IMG/VR virus record: IMGVR_UViG_3300042564_004498
Span: 81,526-145,525 of that record
DNA from: a virus
Length of the DNA stretch: 64,000 bases
Reading direction: 5' to 3' (one strand)
In this document: piece after piece, positions 29,773 to 38,100 of the stretch
How positions within the stretch are numbered: position 1 is the stretch's first letter
Layout: each line of letters opens with the position of its first letter
The notes under the pieces: generated by a model
The model's input: the letters and a program-made list of their open reading frames with translations, nothing else
Told to the model about the DNA's origin: nothing
Databases searched by the model: none
Program-made: the position numbers and the translations under genes

Positions 29773-32138
29773 TTTGAAATGTTATCGGTCTTATTAATTT
29801 TAACCACATTATCAGCCCAATTTGAAATTAGTGGGTTATGACTAATCACAAATATTTTTTCAAAATAGTCTTTAAGTTTCATAAAGAAATCCCCAACCAT
29901 TTCAAGATTATCATTAGATACTTTACCCCAAGTCTCATCATACACTGATATGTTTGGTTTTGGTAATGAACATACTTTTGATAGTACCGCTCTAATGGCA
30001 AGTGCTCCAATTGTTTTTTCATACCCTGAACCTGCGGTCATTGGTTTTTCAACACCAGTACCATTATCAATCATTATGAAGTCAACCTCATTCTTATCGT
30101 TGATACGAATCTCCAAGTTAAAGAAACAAGAGTCCTGAAGTAACCTTTGAAGTTCAGAGTTGATTAATGGCATCATAGTTTTCATAATGATTTTACTAAT
30201 CCCGTTCTTACCATAGATGTCCACATAGATTTTATAAATCTTTTCTCTTTCAAACTCCTCGGCAATCTTAAGAATAACACTATTGTTTTTCTCAATACGT
30301 GCTTCAAGATTTTCAATTTGAGTTGAGTTGGTATTTTGAATTTTCTCATACCCTCTTTTCTCTCCAATCAATTCATCAATACGCAAACCAGCTTTAATTA
30401 ATTGACCATCAATCTCATTGTTCTTTTTGATTTTGTCCTGAACTTCTTGATACCTTCTAAGTTTGTCCTTAACCTGTTCAAGTTTTAAGTCATTTGCTTC
30501 TAAAGATAGTTCGTGTTTCTCCTTAATAAGTTTGTTTCTTTCATACTCATCAAAGTCTTTCTTAAGATTAACAAATCCTTGTTCTTTGCTGGTTAAGTCA
30601 CGCATTAACCCCTCTAATTGTCCTTTATGCGTGATAAAACCGGCAAGCTCACCTATTTTTGCGTTGGTTATTGCTGCATTCATCAGTTCAATACCACAAT
30701 GTTCGCATTTGATTCCACCATCAACCGAACTTTTAAGTTCTTCAATAGTTTTAATCTTTGCGTTGTTCTCCGCTTGTTTGGTAATCAACTCCTTAATCTC
30801 CTGTTTTACCTCATCGTGTTTGTCTTCGTGGTAAAATTCAGATGGTTCAACAACTTTAATCTCTTTGATTTGTCCTTTAATTCTATCACTTGAAGTTTCA
30901 AGGTCTGAGATATCTGACTGAAGTTTAATTGGATTTAAAATAATCAACTCTTGGTCTAAATCCGCAAACTTAGAATTAAGTAAATTGTCTTTGTAATCTT
31001 GACCTTTCTTAAGTCTTTCATCAACATCTCCAATGTTTTTGGTCATCTCTTTAATTTCATCCTTTTTTTGGATAATCTCTTCACCAGAAGTTTCATTGTC
31101 TTGTTTCAAAGACTCTGTGTTATAAACATTGGACATCATTCCTTTAGAAAATTCAGAATAAATTTCTTTACCTGTTTCTTCTTTCTTTTTAAGAAACTCT
31201 AATCCCAAAAATCTACTCAATACTTGACCACGAGCGGTTGGTTTTGATTCCAATAAGTCCTCAAGGTTGGATGCTGTTGTTACGATTGTCATTAAGAAGT
31301 CATCCATTGTTCCAATAGATTTCTTCATAAAGTCTTCCGTTTCTCTTCGTTGTTCTCCTGTAAAGTTTTGAAGTTGACCATCGGCAAGTTTCTTGAAGAA
31401 CTCAAGTTCTGTTTTAACATTCCATTCACCAGCCTTGGACTTCTTTCGTTCAATCTGACGAGCAATAATGTATTCCTCACCGTCAATTACGATGTCACCC
31501 TTAACACTAACTTTGTTAGAGTCTGTAAACCTATTAAAGATTTCTTCTGCTTTCTGGGTCTTCGTAGTGGTGTTAAAAAACAAGAACAATAGTAAGTCCA
31601 CCGTAAGTACAGTCTTACCACCAAAATTAGGTGGGTCTGACTCAACAACAGTAATACCATTACATTTCTCAAAATCAATTACTTGGTTATCACCATAAGA
31701 TAAAAAGTTACTGAACTCAATCTTTTTGATATACCATCTTTTGAATGGAGTAACCTCAACTTCGTTGGCCGCCATTCTGTTCTCCACCGCAAGGTCAATG
31801 TTCATAACTTGGTCTAAATGTTGTTCTTGCCCTTTAGACTCAAGTAATGATTTAATCAATTCCTTTTGATAATTTTTATCCATGATGTTTACAGAAACAT
31901 CAACAGTTTGTTGGGTCTCATCAGTTGTCTTCACCTTAGTGATAACATTGATGTTAGAGGAGTTATACTTCTTTATGAAGTATTGCTTTACCGACTTAAT
32001 TCTCTCTTGGGTAAAGTTTTCAGGAGTATCCTCCCAAATGACTTGGATGTAGGGATTCTCCAAAGCAGATACATCTATTTTGGTGCTCATATGGTTATAA
32101 TTAAATGTTGGTTGTGGATTGAATAAATCCCATGTCAT
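29760..32138 (-). CDS. gp46/SbcC-type recombination nuclease ATPase subunit
   Basis: The 792-residue SMC-like protein has an N-terminal ATPase part (F-x-N-F-LSYG, then the P-loop as NFGGKT, an imperfect Walker A), long coiled coils with a central zinc-hook CEHC motif, and a C-terminal part with the signature TAGSGYEKTIGALAIR, Walker B VYDETWG and H-loop ISHN. With the Mre11-like partner at 34062 it would process DNA ends for recombination-dependent replication, as gp46/47 in T4. An extra N-terminal domain of roughly 140 residues precedes the usual start; ATG at about 32090 is an alternative start. It ends at a terminator in its last codons. Confidence 0.9.
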   Translation of the reverse strand: MTWDLFNPQPTFNYNHMSTKIDVSALENPYIQVIWEDTPENFTQERIKSVKQYFIKKYNSSNINVITKVKTTDETQQTVDVSVNIMDKNYQKELIKSLLESKGQEQHLDQVMNIDLAVENRMAANEVEVTPFKRWYIKKIEFSNFLSYGDNQVIDFEKCNGITVVESDPPNFGGKTVLTVDLLLFLFFNTTTKTQKAEEIFNRFTDSNKVSVKGDIVIDGEEYIIARQIERKKSKAGEWNVKTELEFFKKLADGQLQNFTGEQRRETEDFMKKSIGTMDDFLMTIVTTASNLEDLLESKPTARGQVLSRFLGLEFLKKKEETGKEIYSEFSKGMMSNVYNTESLKQDNETSGEEIIQKKDEIKEMTKNIGDVDERLKKGQDYKDNLLNSKFADLDQELIILNPIKLQSDISDLETSSDRIKGQIKEIKVVEPSEFYHEDKHDEVKQEIKELITKQAENNAKIKTIEELKSSVDGGIKCEHCGIELMNAAITNAKIGELAGFITHKGQLEGLMRDLTSKEQGFVNLKKDFDEYERNKLIKEKHELSLEANDLKLEQVKDKLRRYQEVQDKIKKNNEIDGQLIKAGLRIDELIGEKRGYEKIQNTNSTQIENLEARIEKNNSVILKIAEEFEREKIYKIYVDIYGKNGISKIIMKTMMPLINSELQRLLQDSCFFNLEIRINDKNEVDFIMIDNGTGVEKPMTAGSGYEKTIGALAIRAVLSKVCSLPKPNISVYDETWGKVSNDNLEMVGDFFMKLKDYFEKIFVISHNPLISNWADNVVKINKTDNISKVSQ

Positions 32139-32139
32139 T

Positions 32140-32328
32140 TTATACGGTTGGAATTTGTTCTTTTAGTTTATCCTCGTCGTATTTCTTTTTTAACTCCTCC
32201 ATTTGTTCCTGCATTGACTTTTTAAATAAGTTTTGCATTGCGGTTTTTTCAGCATTAATTTTTTGGGTTCTTGCTGCCACTTTTTTTGCGTGAGCTTTAT
32301 CTCCGCCTCTTTTTTTAGATTTTGCCAT
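32140..32328 (-). CDS. Small basic protein
   Basis: The 62-residue protein starts with MAKSKKRGGDKAHAKK and continues as a charged helix. It lies 1 nt before the gp46 gene. It may bind nucleic acid; no family recognised. Confidence 0.5.
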   Translation of the reverse strand: MAKSKKRGGDKAHAKKVAARTQKINAEKTAMQNLFKKSMQEQMEELKKKYDEDKLKEQIPTV

Positions 32329-32334
32329 AGTTAT

Positions 32335-32841
32335 TTAATTGTTATTTAATTCGTTATTCATTTCTTCTTGTATTTCTTCAATTGTCGGTGTTAGTTCGTT
32401 TTCAACTTGGTCTTGAAGTTTTTGAATAATCATGTCGTTAATTCGTTGGTATTGGTTATGATTATCTTCTCGTATTTCATTCTCGTTAGGTTCCTCTTCA
32501 TCATCCATATAGGAATTTAACCATTGAGGTCTCTCAGGAACTTTAATTGAATCTATTTTTTCAATCATCAGTTGAACTTCAGTCTTACTTCCTCTCAACA
32601 TTTTACCCATTTTAACTTTATTCTCAAGTCGAGTAAAATCTTTATAAAACGCATCCCCACCAATAAAATTAATATCAATTTCGTTATTCTCCAAATACTC
32701 AATAATATCAATCATGAGTTCATCATCATCAAGAATTCCCATATTATTACATAATGTAAATAAGTCAGTTGCCTTAATAATCCATCTTTGAACTTTCTTA
32801 TCATTAAGTTGTTTAACGATAAATTCATTTAATTTTTCCAC
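32335..32841 (-). CDS. Hypothetical protein of the recombination operon
   Basis: The 168-residue acidic protein has an N-terminal helical domain and an acidic, Asn/Glu-rich C-terminus. It lies between small genes of the gp46/47 operon with gaps of 1-6 nt. No family recognised. Confidence 0.55.
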   Translation of the reverse strand: MEKLNEFIVKQLNDKKVQRWIIKATDLFTLCNNMGILDDDELMIDIIEYLENNEIDINFIGGDAFYKDFTRLENKVKMGKMLRGSKTEVQLMIEKIDSIKVPERPQWLNSYMDDEEEPNENEIREDNHNQYQRINDMIIQKLQDQVENELTPTIEEIQEEMNNELNNN

Positions 32842-32842
32842 C

Positions 32843-33040
32843 CTACAATCCTTTTGCGATTATTTTAATTTGTTCAGTTATTACTTTACCATCAGGGTCA
32901 AACATTTTCCCATTCAAGTATTTTTTTAATTGTTTTTTTCCTAATTCAATAATTTTTGTATTAACATCGGTTTCATCTGAAGTCCACATTAAGTCTTCAA
33001 TTTTCACTGATACCACATACTCCGCAGATACTCTTTGCAT
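32843..33040 (-). CDS. Small hypothetical protein
   Basis: From ATG 33040 (1 nt after the upstream stop) this is a 65-residue protein (MQRVSAEYVVSVKIED...). The longer frame starting at 33088 would overlap the upstream gene by 47 nt. Function unknown. Confidence 0.5.
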   Translation of the reverse strand: MQRVSAEYVVSVKIEDLMWTSDETDVNTKIIELGKKQLKKYLNGKMFDPDGKVITEQIKIIAKGL

Positions 33041-33041
33041 A

Positions 33042-33395
33042 TTATCCTTTTTTTGGTCGGTTTTCTTCATACCATTCAACAATTGCATTAATTGCCCATA
33101 CTGAACCTGAACCTAACATCCCGTCAAAGAACCATGATGCCCATGAACTAACTCCAAGCATTTCGTGTACTGGTGAATATAAGAAAATTCCAAATAAGAA
33201 TCCAACCCATACCGACGCACACATCATACATTTAATCATATCACTCACAAATATAAAGAACCCTCTGAAAGGAAAATGTGGTGTGTTTGATGCTTTATTA
33301 ATGGAGTTTCTTGGTCCATTAAAGATACTTCCGTAAACGATTATGTTGGTCATCCCATACGCCATAATCATCCATAATAATAGTTGTGTAATCAT
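33042..33395 (-). CDS. Membrane protein (DUF1360-like)
   Basis: The 117-residue protein has three hydrophobic segments; the central FVSDMIKCMMCASVWVGFLF resembles DUF1360, a family found in phages and bacteria without known function. It lies in the gp46/47 operon. Confidence 0.6.
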   Translation of the reverse strand: MITQLLLWMIMAYGMTNIIVYGSIFNGPRNSINKASNTPHFPFRGFFIFVSDMIKCMMCASVWVGFLFGIFLYSPVHEMLGVSSWASWFFDGMLGSGSVWAINAIVEWYEENRPKKG

Positions 33396-33403
33396 ATTTA
33401 TTT

Positions 33404-34060
33404 TTATTTATAAAGTTTATCGTCTAAATTAGACCCTTTTAAGAACATCGCTCTTTTATCGTCATTAAACTTTTGAATGTCTTCAATCGTTTTTTCGTAT
33501 TCTTTAATCTTTTTGTCTTTGTCAATGTTATCTTGTTTCAACTTTTGAACTGTATTTTGAAGGGCATCAAGTTTTGGTTTTAAACTATTATCAGTTGTCT
33601 CCTTTTCTACGACAACTTCTTTTATCACCTCTTTCTCTACAATGACTTCCTTAATAATTGGTTCTTGATTTTCCAACTGTTGTATTTTTAACAACAGTTC
33701 ATTTACTTTAGTTTCGTCCCAAATATTGTCTAAATTTGGGACAGACACTTCTTTAATTACTTCAACAACTTTTTCTACTATAACTTCCTTAATGACTTCA
33801 ATAGGTTTTTCAACATCAACATATTCAATCCTAATAACCTCTTTCTCCTCAACCACAGGAATCTCAACATACTTAATAATTTCTTTGATAACTTCTTTTT
33901 CAATAACTTCTTGGCCAGTATTCAAAAGTCCATATCTTTCTATATTAAATCCAACTGTAAAGGAATCCTTGACAACTGAACTAATCAGTAAATCATTTAG
34001 ATTACAATAAGACAATAAATCTTTATGTTCAGTAGTTGAGAGATTAAGTTTTACTTCCAT
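33404..34060 (-). CDS. Coiled-coil protein with VEK-type repeats
   Basis: The 218-residue protein has an N-terminal domain of about 55 residues, then many short repeats of the pattern (I/V)(I/E)-K-E-V-I-V-E-K, and a C-terminal coiled coil. Such extended Val/Glu/Lys repeats suggest a rod. It overlaps or abuts the gp47-like gene by 1 nt. A scaffolding role in the recombination operon is possible; no family recognised. Confidence 0.6.
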   Translation of the reverse strand: MEVKLNLSTTEHKDLLSYCNLNDLLISSVVKDSFTVGFNIERYGLLNTGQEVIEKEVIKEIIKYVEIPVVEEKEVIRIEYVDVEKPIEVIKEVIVEKVVEVIKEVSVPNLDNIWDETKVNELLLKIQQLENQEPIIKEVIVEKEVIKEVVVEKETTDNSLKPKLDALQNTVQKLKQDNIDKDKKIKEYEKTIEDIQKFNDDKRAMFLKGSNLDDKLYK

Positions 34061-34061
34061 A

Positions 34062-34841
34062 TTAATAGTTAACTAATTTCTCAGTCCCTTCAATTAAACA
34101 ATCAATTGAGTTAATGTAGAACGATAAAAATGGTTTAGGGTTTGGTAAATCAACAAAATCATATTCATCTTTTTCAATATCATACACACCGTACCCATGT
34201 TTAGTTATTTTCTCCCCAAAGTTCTGTTGGATAGTAGAGCCAATCATATACGCTTTCTTTTCACCAGGTATATCAAACACTTGTCTCTTATGAATATCTC
34301 CACATAAAACAAGGTCACATCCTTTAAATTTACTGGTGTCAAACCCATCTTCAAATTTATATCCAATATCAGTATAAAGACCTTGTATTGGTCCATGGAA
34401 TAATCCAATATTTTTGTTTGTTGATTTTTGAACATCAGGTGGAATGTTATGTTCCATTAATGAGAATACACACCAATTAACATTGTCATCCTCATACACT
34501 CCTCTGTTCTTTAAATAGACAATGTTATCATTGTTAAGTGAATCAATGATTGGAGTTAAGGCATCAAGTCTGGTGTTGTTGTTCTCAAGGAAATCGTGAT
34601 TACCAATTATAACAATAGTCTTTGCAATTTTGGCACATTCTGTTAATATCCAAGCAACAAACTCAATAAGTTCGGGTGTCATTTGATTTTTAGAATGAAC
34701 TAAATCACCAGTAAAAACAATTCTATCAGGTTGAAGTGTTTTCCATTCTTTTAATGCGGACTCAAGTATTCCACGATATAAGTCGTGGTCTTTAAATAAC
34801 CTAACATGTAAGTCTGAAAAATGAACTAATCTATTAATCAT
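34062..34841 (-). CDS. gp47/SbcD (Mre11)-type nuclease
   Basis: The 259-residue calcineurin-like phosphoesterase has all metal motifs: FSDLHV (D10, H12), TGDLVHS, IGNHDF, FHGPI and CGDIHKRQ. This is the Mre11 core without the long capping domain, as in T4 gp47. It is the nuclease partner of the gp46-like protein, separated from it here by five small genes. Its stop abuts the VEK-repeat gene, and its start overlaps the zinc ribbon gene by 8 nt. Confidence 0.92.
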   Translation of the reverse strand: MINRLVHFSDLHVRLFKDHDLYRGILESALKEWKTLQPDRIVFTGDLVHSKNQMTPELIEFVAWILTECAKIAKTIVIIGNHDFLENNNTRLDALTPIIDSLNNDNIVYLKNRGVYEDDNVNWCVFSLMEHNIPPDVQKSTNKNIGLFHGPIQGLYTDIGYKFEDGFDTSKFKGCDLVLCGDIHKRQVFDIPGEKKAYMIGSTIQQNFGEKITKHGYGVYDIEKDEYDFVDLPNPKPFLSFYINSIDCLIEGTEKLVNY

Positions 34842-35073
34842 TAATTAATGTTTTTTCGTTTTCATCAAATGGATTAAATCCTTTATTTACATGACCGCAA
34901 GATTCACATTTATAAATCGGGAATGGTACCGTAGTATCTTCTGATGAACCAGTCATAAGTGCGGGAACTCTTTTAAGATAGATTACCTCATTGAAGTAAA
35001 TCCCTTCACATTTTTCACATTTAATTGTCGGGCAATCTCTTAAATTAATTTTTGGTTGCTGTAATTCGCTCAT
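34834..35073 (-). CDS. Small zinc-ribbon protein
   Basis: The 79-residue protein has two Cys pairs, IKCEKCEG and YKCESCGH, separated by about 35 residues, forming a zinc ribbon, plus an extra Cys before the first pair. It could bind nucleic acid or act in transcription or replication. It overlaps the gp47-like gene by 8 nt. Confidence 0.65.
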   Translation of the reverse strand: MSELQQPKINLRDCPTIKCEKCEGIYFNEVIYLKRVPALMTGSSEDTTVPFPIYKCESCGHVNKGFNPFDENEKTLIND

Positions 35074-35100
35074 ATTTTTTCTTTTAAATTTAGTTATTTT

Positions 35101-35946
35101 TTACTTCTTTGTCAAATATTTTTTCATATCCATACTTAAAATCATATTGATAACCTCTTGAGGTACTTTATACTCGTCGTACTCACCATCATCTTTCAAA
35201 TGGGATATAACACAACCAAGTAGTTTGATATCTTCATATTTGGTCCCTTTTAACATCTTTATAAGTAATTTACCATAGAATGGTAATTGAAGGTAGTAGT
35301 GCCCTAATGCGGTGTCAGGGAACTTATTAAATGGGACTTTCAATCTTTTGGTATAACTGGTCTCTTGGAAATTCTTTTTCTTATTTGTTTTCCAATCCGT
35401 AATAACCAATCCAAATCCTGTTTTGTCTTTGTTCATCATTAACCATACCTTATCGGGTTGACCTGTATAACCTAATTCAGGGTCTCCTAAAACCATCTCC
35501 GTATCTAATAACACAGCCCCTCTTTCTTCCATCAATTTAATATATTTATCCCCCGCACTAATCATCGCATCTCCTTTCATAATTTGAACCGCGTCACATT
35601 CAAAGATAGGTTGTCTAACTTCTTTGTAATTTCCATTACGTTCAATAATGTTTTTCTCCAATACAAAATGGACCCTACTACCCATATTTGTGGAGTAAGT
35701 TCCTGCCGCCGCCCACTCTTCAATTAACTCTTGTTGTCTTTGCGGGTCACCACCAGCTTTATTATAAGATGCTTGTTCTAACGGAAATTCTGTGTAAAAT
35801 TTCTTAAGTACTTTTGACACAGAAGGATAATCATTCCTACCATTCATTGTGTATATGTGGTCTGCCTCTTCAAAAGTTAACCCAAGTTCATTTTGTCTTT
35901 GAGATATTAATTCTCTTATCTCTTCGACAATTTTATTTAATTTCAT
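35101..35946 (-). CDS. PD-(D/E)xK nuclease (RecB/Cas4-like)
   Basis: From ATG 35946 (281 residues) the protein has GSRVHFVLE, then TEMVLGDPELGYTGQPDKVW with the G-x-x-D element, and ITDWKTNKK with the D-x-K element, then a QLPFYGKLL helix: the motif order of RecB/Cas4-type exonucleases. The longer start at 35961 would overlap the primase gene by 29 nt. It probably acts in recombination or DNA degradation with the gp46/47 complex. The gene overlaps the primase gene by 14 nt. Confidence 0.8.
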   Translation of the reverse strand: MKLNKIVEEIRELISQRQNELGLTFEEADHIYTMNGRNDYPSVSKVLKKFYTEFPLEQASYNKAGGDPQRQQELIEEWAAAGTYSTNMGSRVHFVLEKNIIERNGNYKEVRQPIFECDAVQIMKGDAMISAGDKYIKLMEERGAVLLDTEMVLGDPELGYTGQPDKVWLMMNKDKTGFGLVITDWKTNKKKNFQETSYTKRLKVPFNKFPDTALGHYYLQLPFYGKLLIKMLKGTKYEDIKLLGCVISHLKDDGEYDEYKVPQEVINMILSMDMKKYLTKK

Positions 35947-36847
35947 AATAATATTCTTCAATTTGACCTTTTAAATCACAGATGTCTTTGTCACCAGGTA
36001 ATTTAATAATCTTTATTTTATTGTATAACCTACCACCATTTAATTCATGGTATAATTTTAATCCGTCAGCCCAAGCATCACCGTCAACACAGATGATAAT
36101 ATTTCTTAACGCCTTTTCATATAAAGTTTCAAATAACAAAGCACTCATTTTCTTACCCAACATAACAATTGAGTTATTTAAGAAAAACCCATCAAACGCA
36201 CCTTCAACCAAATAAACATCTTCAAACCAATCAATAAGACCTTCATTAAATATGATTTCATCTTTAGGTACTGTTGGGTTTTTGTATTTCATTTTGTTTG
36301 CTACCCACGCTCTTGCAACAAAATAGTTAAGAGCCCCTTCTGTATTAAATGATGGTACTATAATTCTATAGGCGAAGTCACCAGATACGGTGTATCCAAT
36401 TTTATACTTTTCAATAATTTCTTCAGTAATACCTCTTGAGGTAAGATACCTCATGGCCTCAATGTGTGGAATAAATCTTGCGTTGGAATCCTTGAAGGTG
36501 GTGTATCCTTCGGGTAATCTTAATTTAGGTCGTTTAAGTTCTTCTTTCTTTAACTCCTCAGGTTTGATTAAATTATAAAGTTTCTTTTGTGCTTTGGTTC
36601 CATGTTTGTCAAATAGTTTACCAAGAGGTCCTTGAGTTCCGAATGTTTCCCCACAAGACCAACATTTATAAACATGTTTTCCATAATTAATCTCAAGGTT
36701 ACCTTTACCATCACCCCCATCTAACCCTTTTTCATCAGCACACACAGGACAGTCAAAAGATATTTGACCTTTAGATTCGTAATGTTGTTTGGGTCTTCCC
36801 AATACATCCGTAAGTAACTCAACTAATACCTCAATTTCGTCTGACAT
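35933..36847 (-). CDS. DnaG/gp61-type DNA primase
   Basis: The 304-residue protein has an N-terminal CHC2-like zinc finger (C33-P-V-C36 and C62-W-S-C65), a linker, and a TOPRIM domain with YLVEGAFD and IICVDGDAW. It makes RNA primers for lagging-strand synthesis. It is shorter than bacterial DnaG and lacks the helicase-binding domain, as in T4 gp61. A TATATTTG box ends 4 nt before its ATG, predicting a leaderless mRNA. No helicase gene is in this window. Confidence 0.92.
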   Translation of the reverse strand: MSDEIEVLVELLTDVLGRPKQHYESKGQISFDCPVCADEKGLDGGDGKGNLEINYGKHVYKCWSCGETFGTQGPLGKLFDKHGTKAQKKLYNLIKPEELKKEELKRPKLRLPEGYTTFKDSNARFIPHIEAMRYLTSRGITEEIIEKYKIGYTVSGDFAYRIIVPSFNTEGALNYFVARAWVANKMKYKNPTVPKDEIIFNEGLIDWFEDVYLVEGAFDGFFLNNSIVMLGKKMSALLFETLYEKALRNIIICVDGDAWADGLKLYHELNGGRLYNKIKIIKLPGDKDICDLKGQIEEYYYEIK

Positions 36848-36851
36848 ATTA

Positions 36852-36859
36852 CAAATATA
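36852..36859 (-). promoter_or_regulatory. -7 promoter box before the primase
   Basis: TATATTTG on the minus strand matches TAnnTTTG and lies 4 nt before ATG 36847. No clear TTTG is found at -33. Confidence 0.5.
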
Positions 36860-36864
36860 GTAAA

Positions 36865-37029
36865 TTATTTAGGATTGTCATCTTTTTTAGTAACACCCAC
36901 AATATGTTTTCTCCACCATTTCATAACAGAACTATCTTCATCAAAATATTTCTCAATTGTAAATGCTCCGAACACAAAAAGAATTGTGACGAAAGCCAAA
37001 AATAACCAAATAAATAAAACTATTCCCAT
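36865..37029 (-). CDS. Small membrane protein
   Basis: A 54-residue frame starts at ATG 37029 (MGIVLFIWLFLAFVTILFVF) and ends at TAA 36865. It has one strong N-terminal membrane segment and a charged C-terminus (KWWRKHIVGVTKKDDNPK). It overlaps the upstream gene by 10 nt. Its function is unknown, and its length suggests a small inner-membrane protein. Confidence 0.6.
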   Translation of the reverse strand: MGIVLFIWLFLAFVTILFVFGAFTIEKYFDEDSSVMKWWRKHIVGVTKKDDNPK

Positions 37030-37385
37030 CCTACTTTATTTATAAATCCGTAATCTTTTATATCAACATTAAAATAATACATTCTGTTTTTTACTTCCCA
37101 TAACATATTTTTTCTTAAAAATCTATTTAATTTAATTTTAGATACTCTATATCCCTTATGTTCAAGAATGGATGTGTCATACCATGTTTTATTTCCATTA
37201 ACAATCTTTACAAAAATCTTACCTTCAAAAACAACATCTATTTCATCTCGTGATGTATATTTACGATAGTTTTTAATTTTTATAATACCATCAAGATTTC
37301 CATCACAAATAGGGATTTCACCCAATTTTGGAAGTAACTTCTTAATTGATTTAGTTTCGGAATTAACAATGGTGTATCTTGACAT
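37020..37385 (-). CDS. Hypothetical protein with leaderless-type start
   Basis: From ATG 37385 this is a 121-residue basic protein, probably mostly beta (SRYTIVNSETKSIKKLLPK...). The longer frame from 37400 would encode the promoter box as MYLCF and is unlikely. A consensus promoter ends 4 nt before ATG 37385. No family recognised. Confidence 0.6.
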   Translation of the reverse strand: MSRYTIVNSETKSIKKLLPKLGEIPICDGNLDGIIKIKNYRKYTSRDEIDVVFEGKIFVKIVNGNKTWYDTSILEHKGYRVSKIKLNRFLRKNMLWEVKNRMYYFNVDIKDYGFINKVGWE

Positions 37386-37389
37386 AAAA

Positions 37390-37421
37390 CAAAGATACAA
37401 AAAAGATTTTAATCTACCAAA
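37390..37421 (-). promoter_or_regulatory. Consensus host-type promoter before the 37385 gene
   Basis: TTTG (37421..37418), a 20-nt spacer and TATCTTTG (37397..37390) on the minus strand, 4 nt before the start codon. It overlaps the 3' end of the resolvase gene. Confidence 0.7.
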
Positions 37422-38022
37422 TTTCTTTCATCTTCATATAACCTAAAGCGGCACTATAAGCATCTGAAGAGTCAAAATTTTCTTTTTTAAGTGTATTGTT
37501 TCTGGTATAATTCCAAACAATTTGAGGTTCTCGTTTGGAGACTTGTTCCCATATTACGACTTTTTTATCAATGTCTTTTGGTAGACCACCGAATAAAACA
37601 TATTTTCCTTTGTCGTTGGGTTGTACTAAGTGTGGGAAGGCAAATTTTCTTGAATTGTAAGTAGAAATGAATTCTGGCACAACACCTAATATATCATATA
37701 CTTCTTTACAAACAAGGGTATTAAATCTTAATAGTGTTCCAACGGTATAAACATTATTTGAGTTTAAAAGTGGCTCCTCAATAATAACATAGGTGATTCC
37801 CATACCGACGTACGCCAAAAGTTTTTCTCTGAAGATGTTACTTTTTAACATTAACTCTTCAATCTTATTTTCAACTTTAGGTTTTGGTGTTGGAGAAACA
37901 TGAGTAAGTTCCAATAATTGTTGTGATTGAATATCAAATAACGCAAACCCAATTGTTTTTGTTGAAACATCTAACCCCAATACTTTTGGAGTATTTAATT
38001 CAATTTGTTGTCTATTTGTCAT
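37414..38022 (-). CDS. RuvC-fold (RNase H-like) Holliday junction resolvase
   Basis: The 202-residue protein has VLGLDVSTKTIGFAL with the first catalytic Asp (D18), VIIEEPL with a catalytic Glu, and DSSDAYSAALGY with the last Asp, the arrangement of RuvC/YqgF-type nucleases. It probably resolves branched DNA before packaging, as endonuclease VII does in T4. It overlaps the downstream promoter. It is the last replication/recombination gene before the virion genes. Confidence 0.8.
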   Translation of the reverse strand: MTNRQQIELNTPKVLGLDVSTKTIGFALFDIQSQQLLELTHVSPTPKPKVENKIEELMLKSNIFREKLLAYVGMGITYVIIEEPLLNSNNVYTVGTLLRFNTLVCKEVYDILGVVPEFISTYNSRKFAFPHLVQPNDKGKYVLFGGLPKDIDKKVVIWEQVSKREPQIVWNYTRNNTLKKENFDSSDAYSAALGYMKMKEIW

Positions 38023-38100
38023 AATTAGAAAATTTGGGCTTCTATTATTCTCCCGTATTGATTATAAATTAACAAAATGAAATTGATTGTAAAGTTCTTA

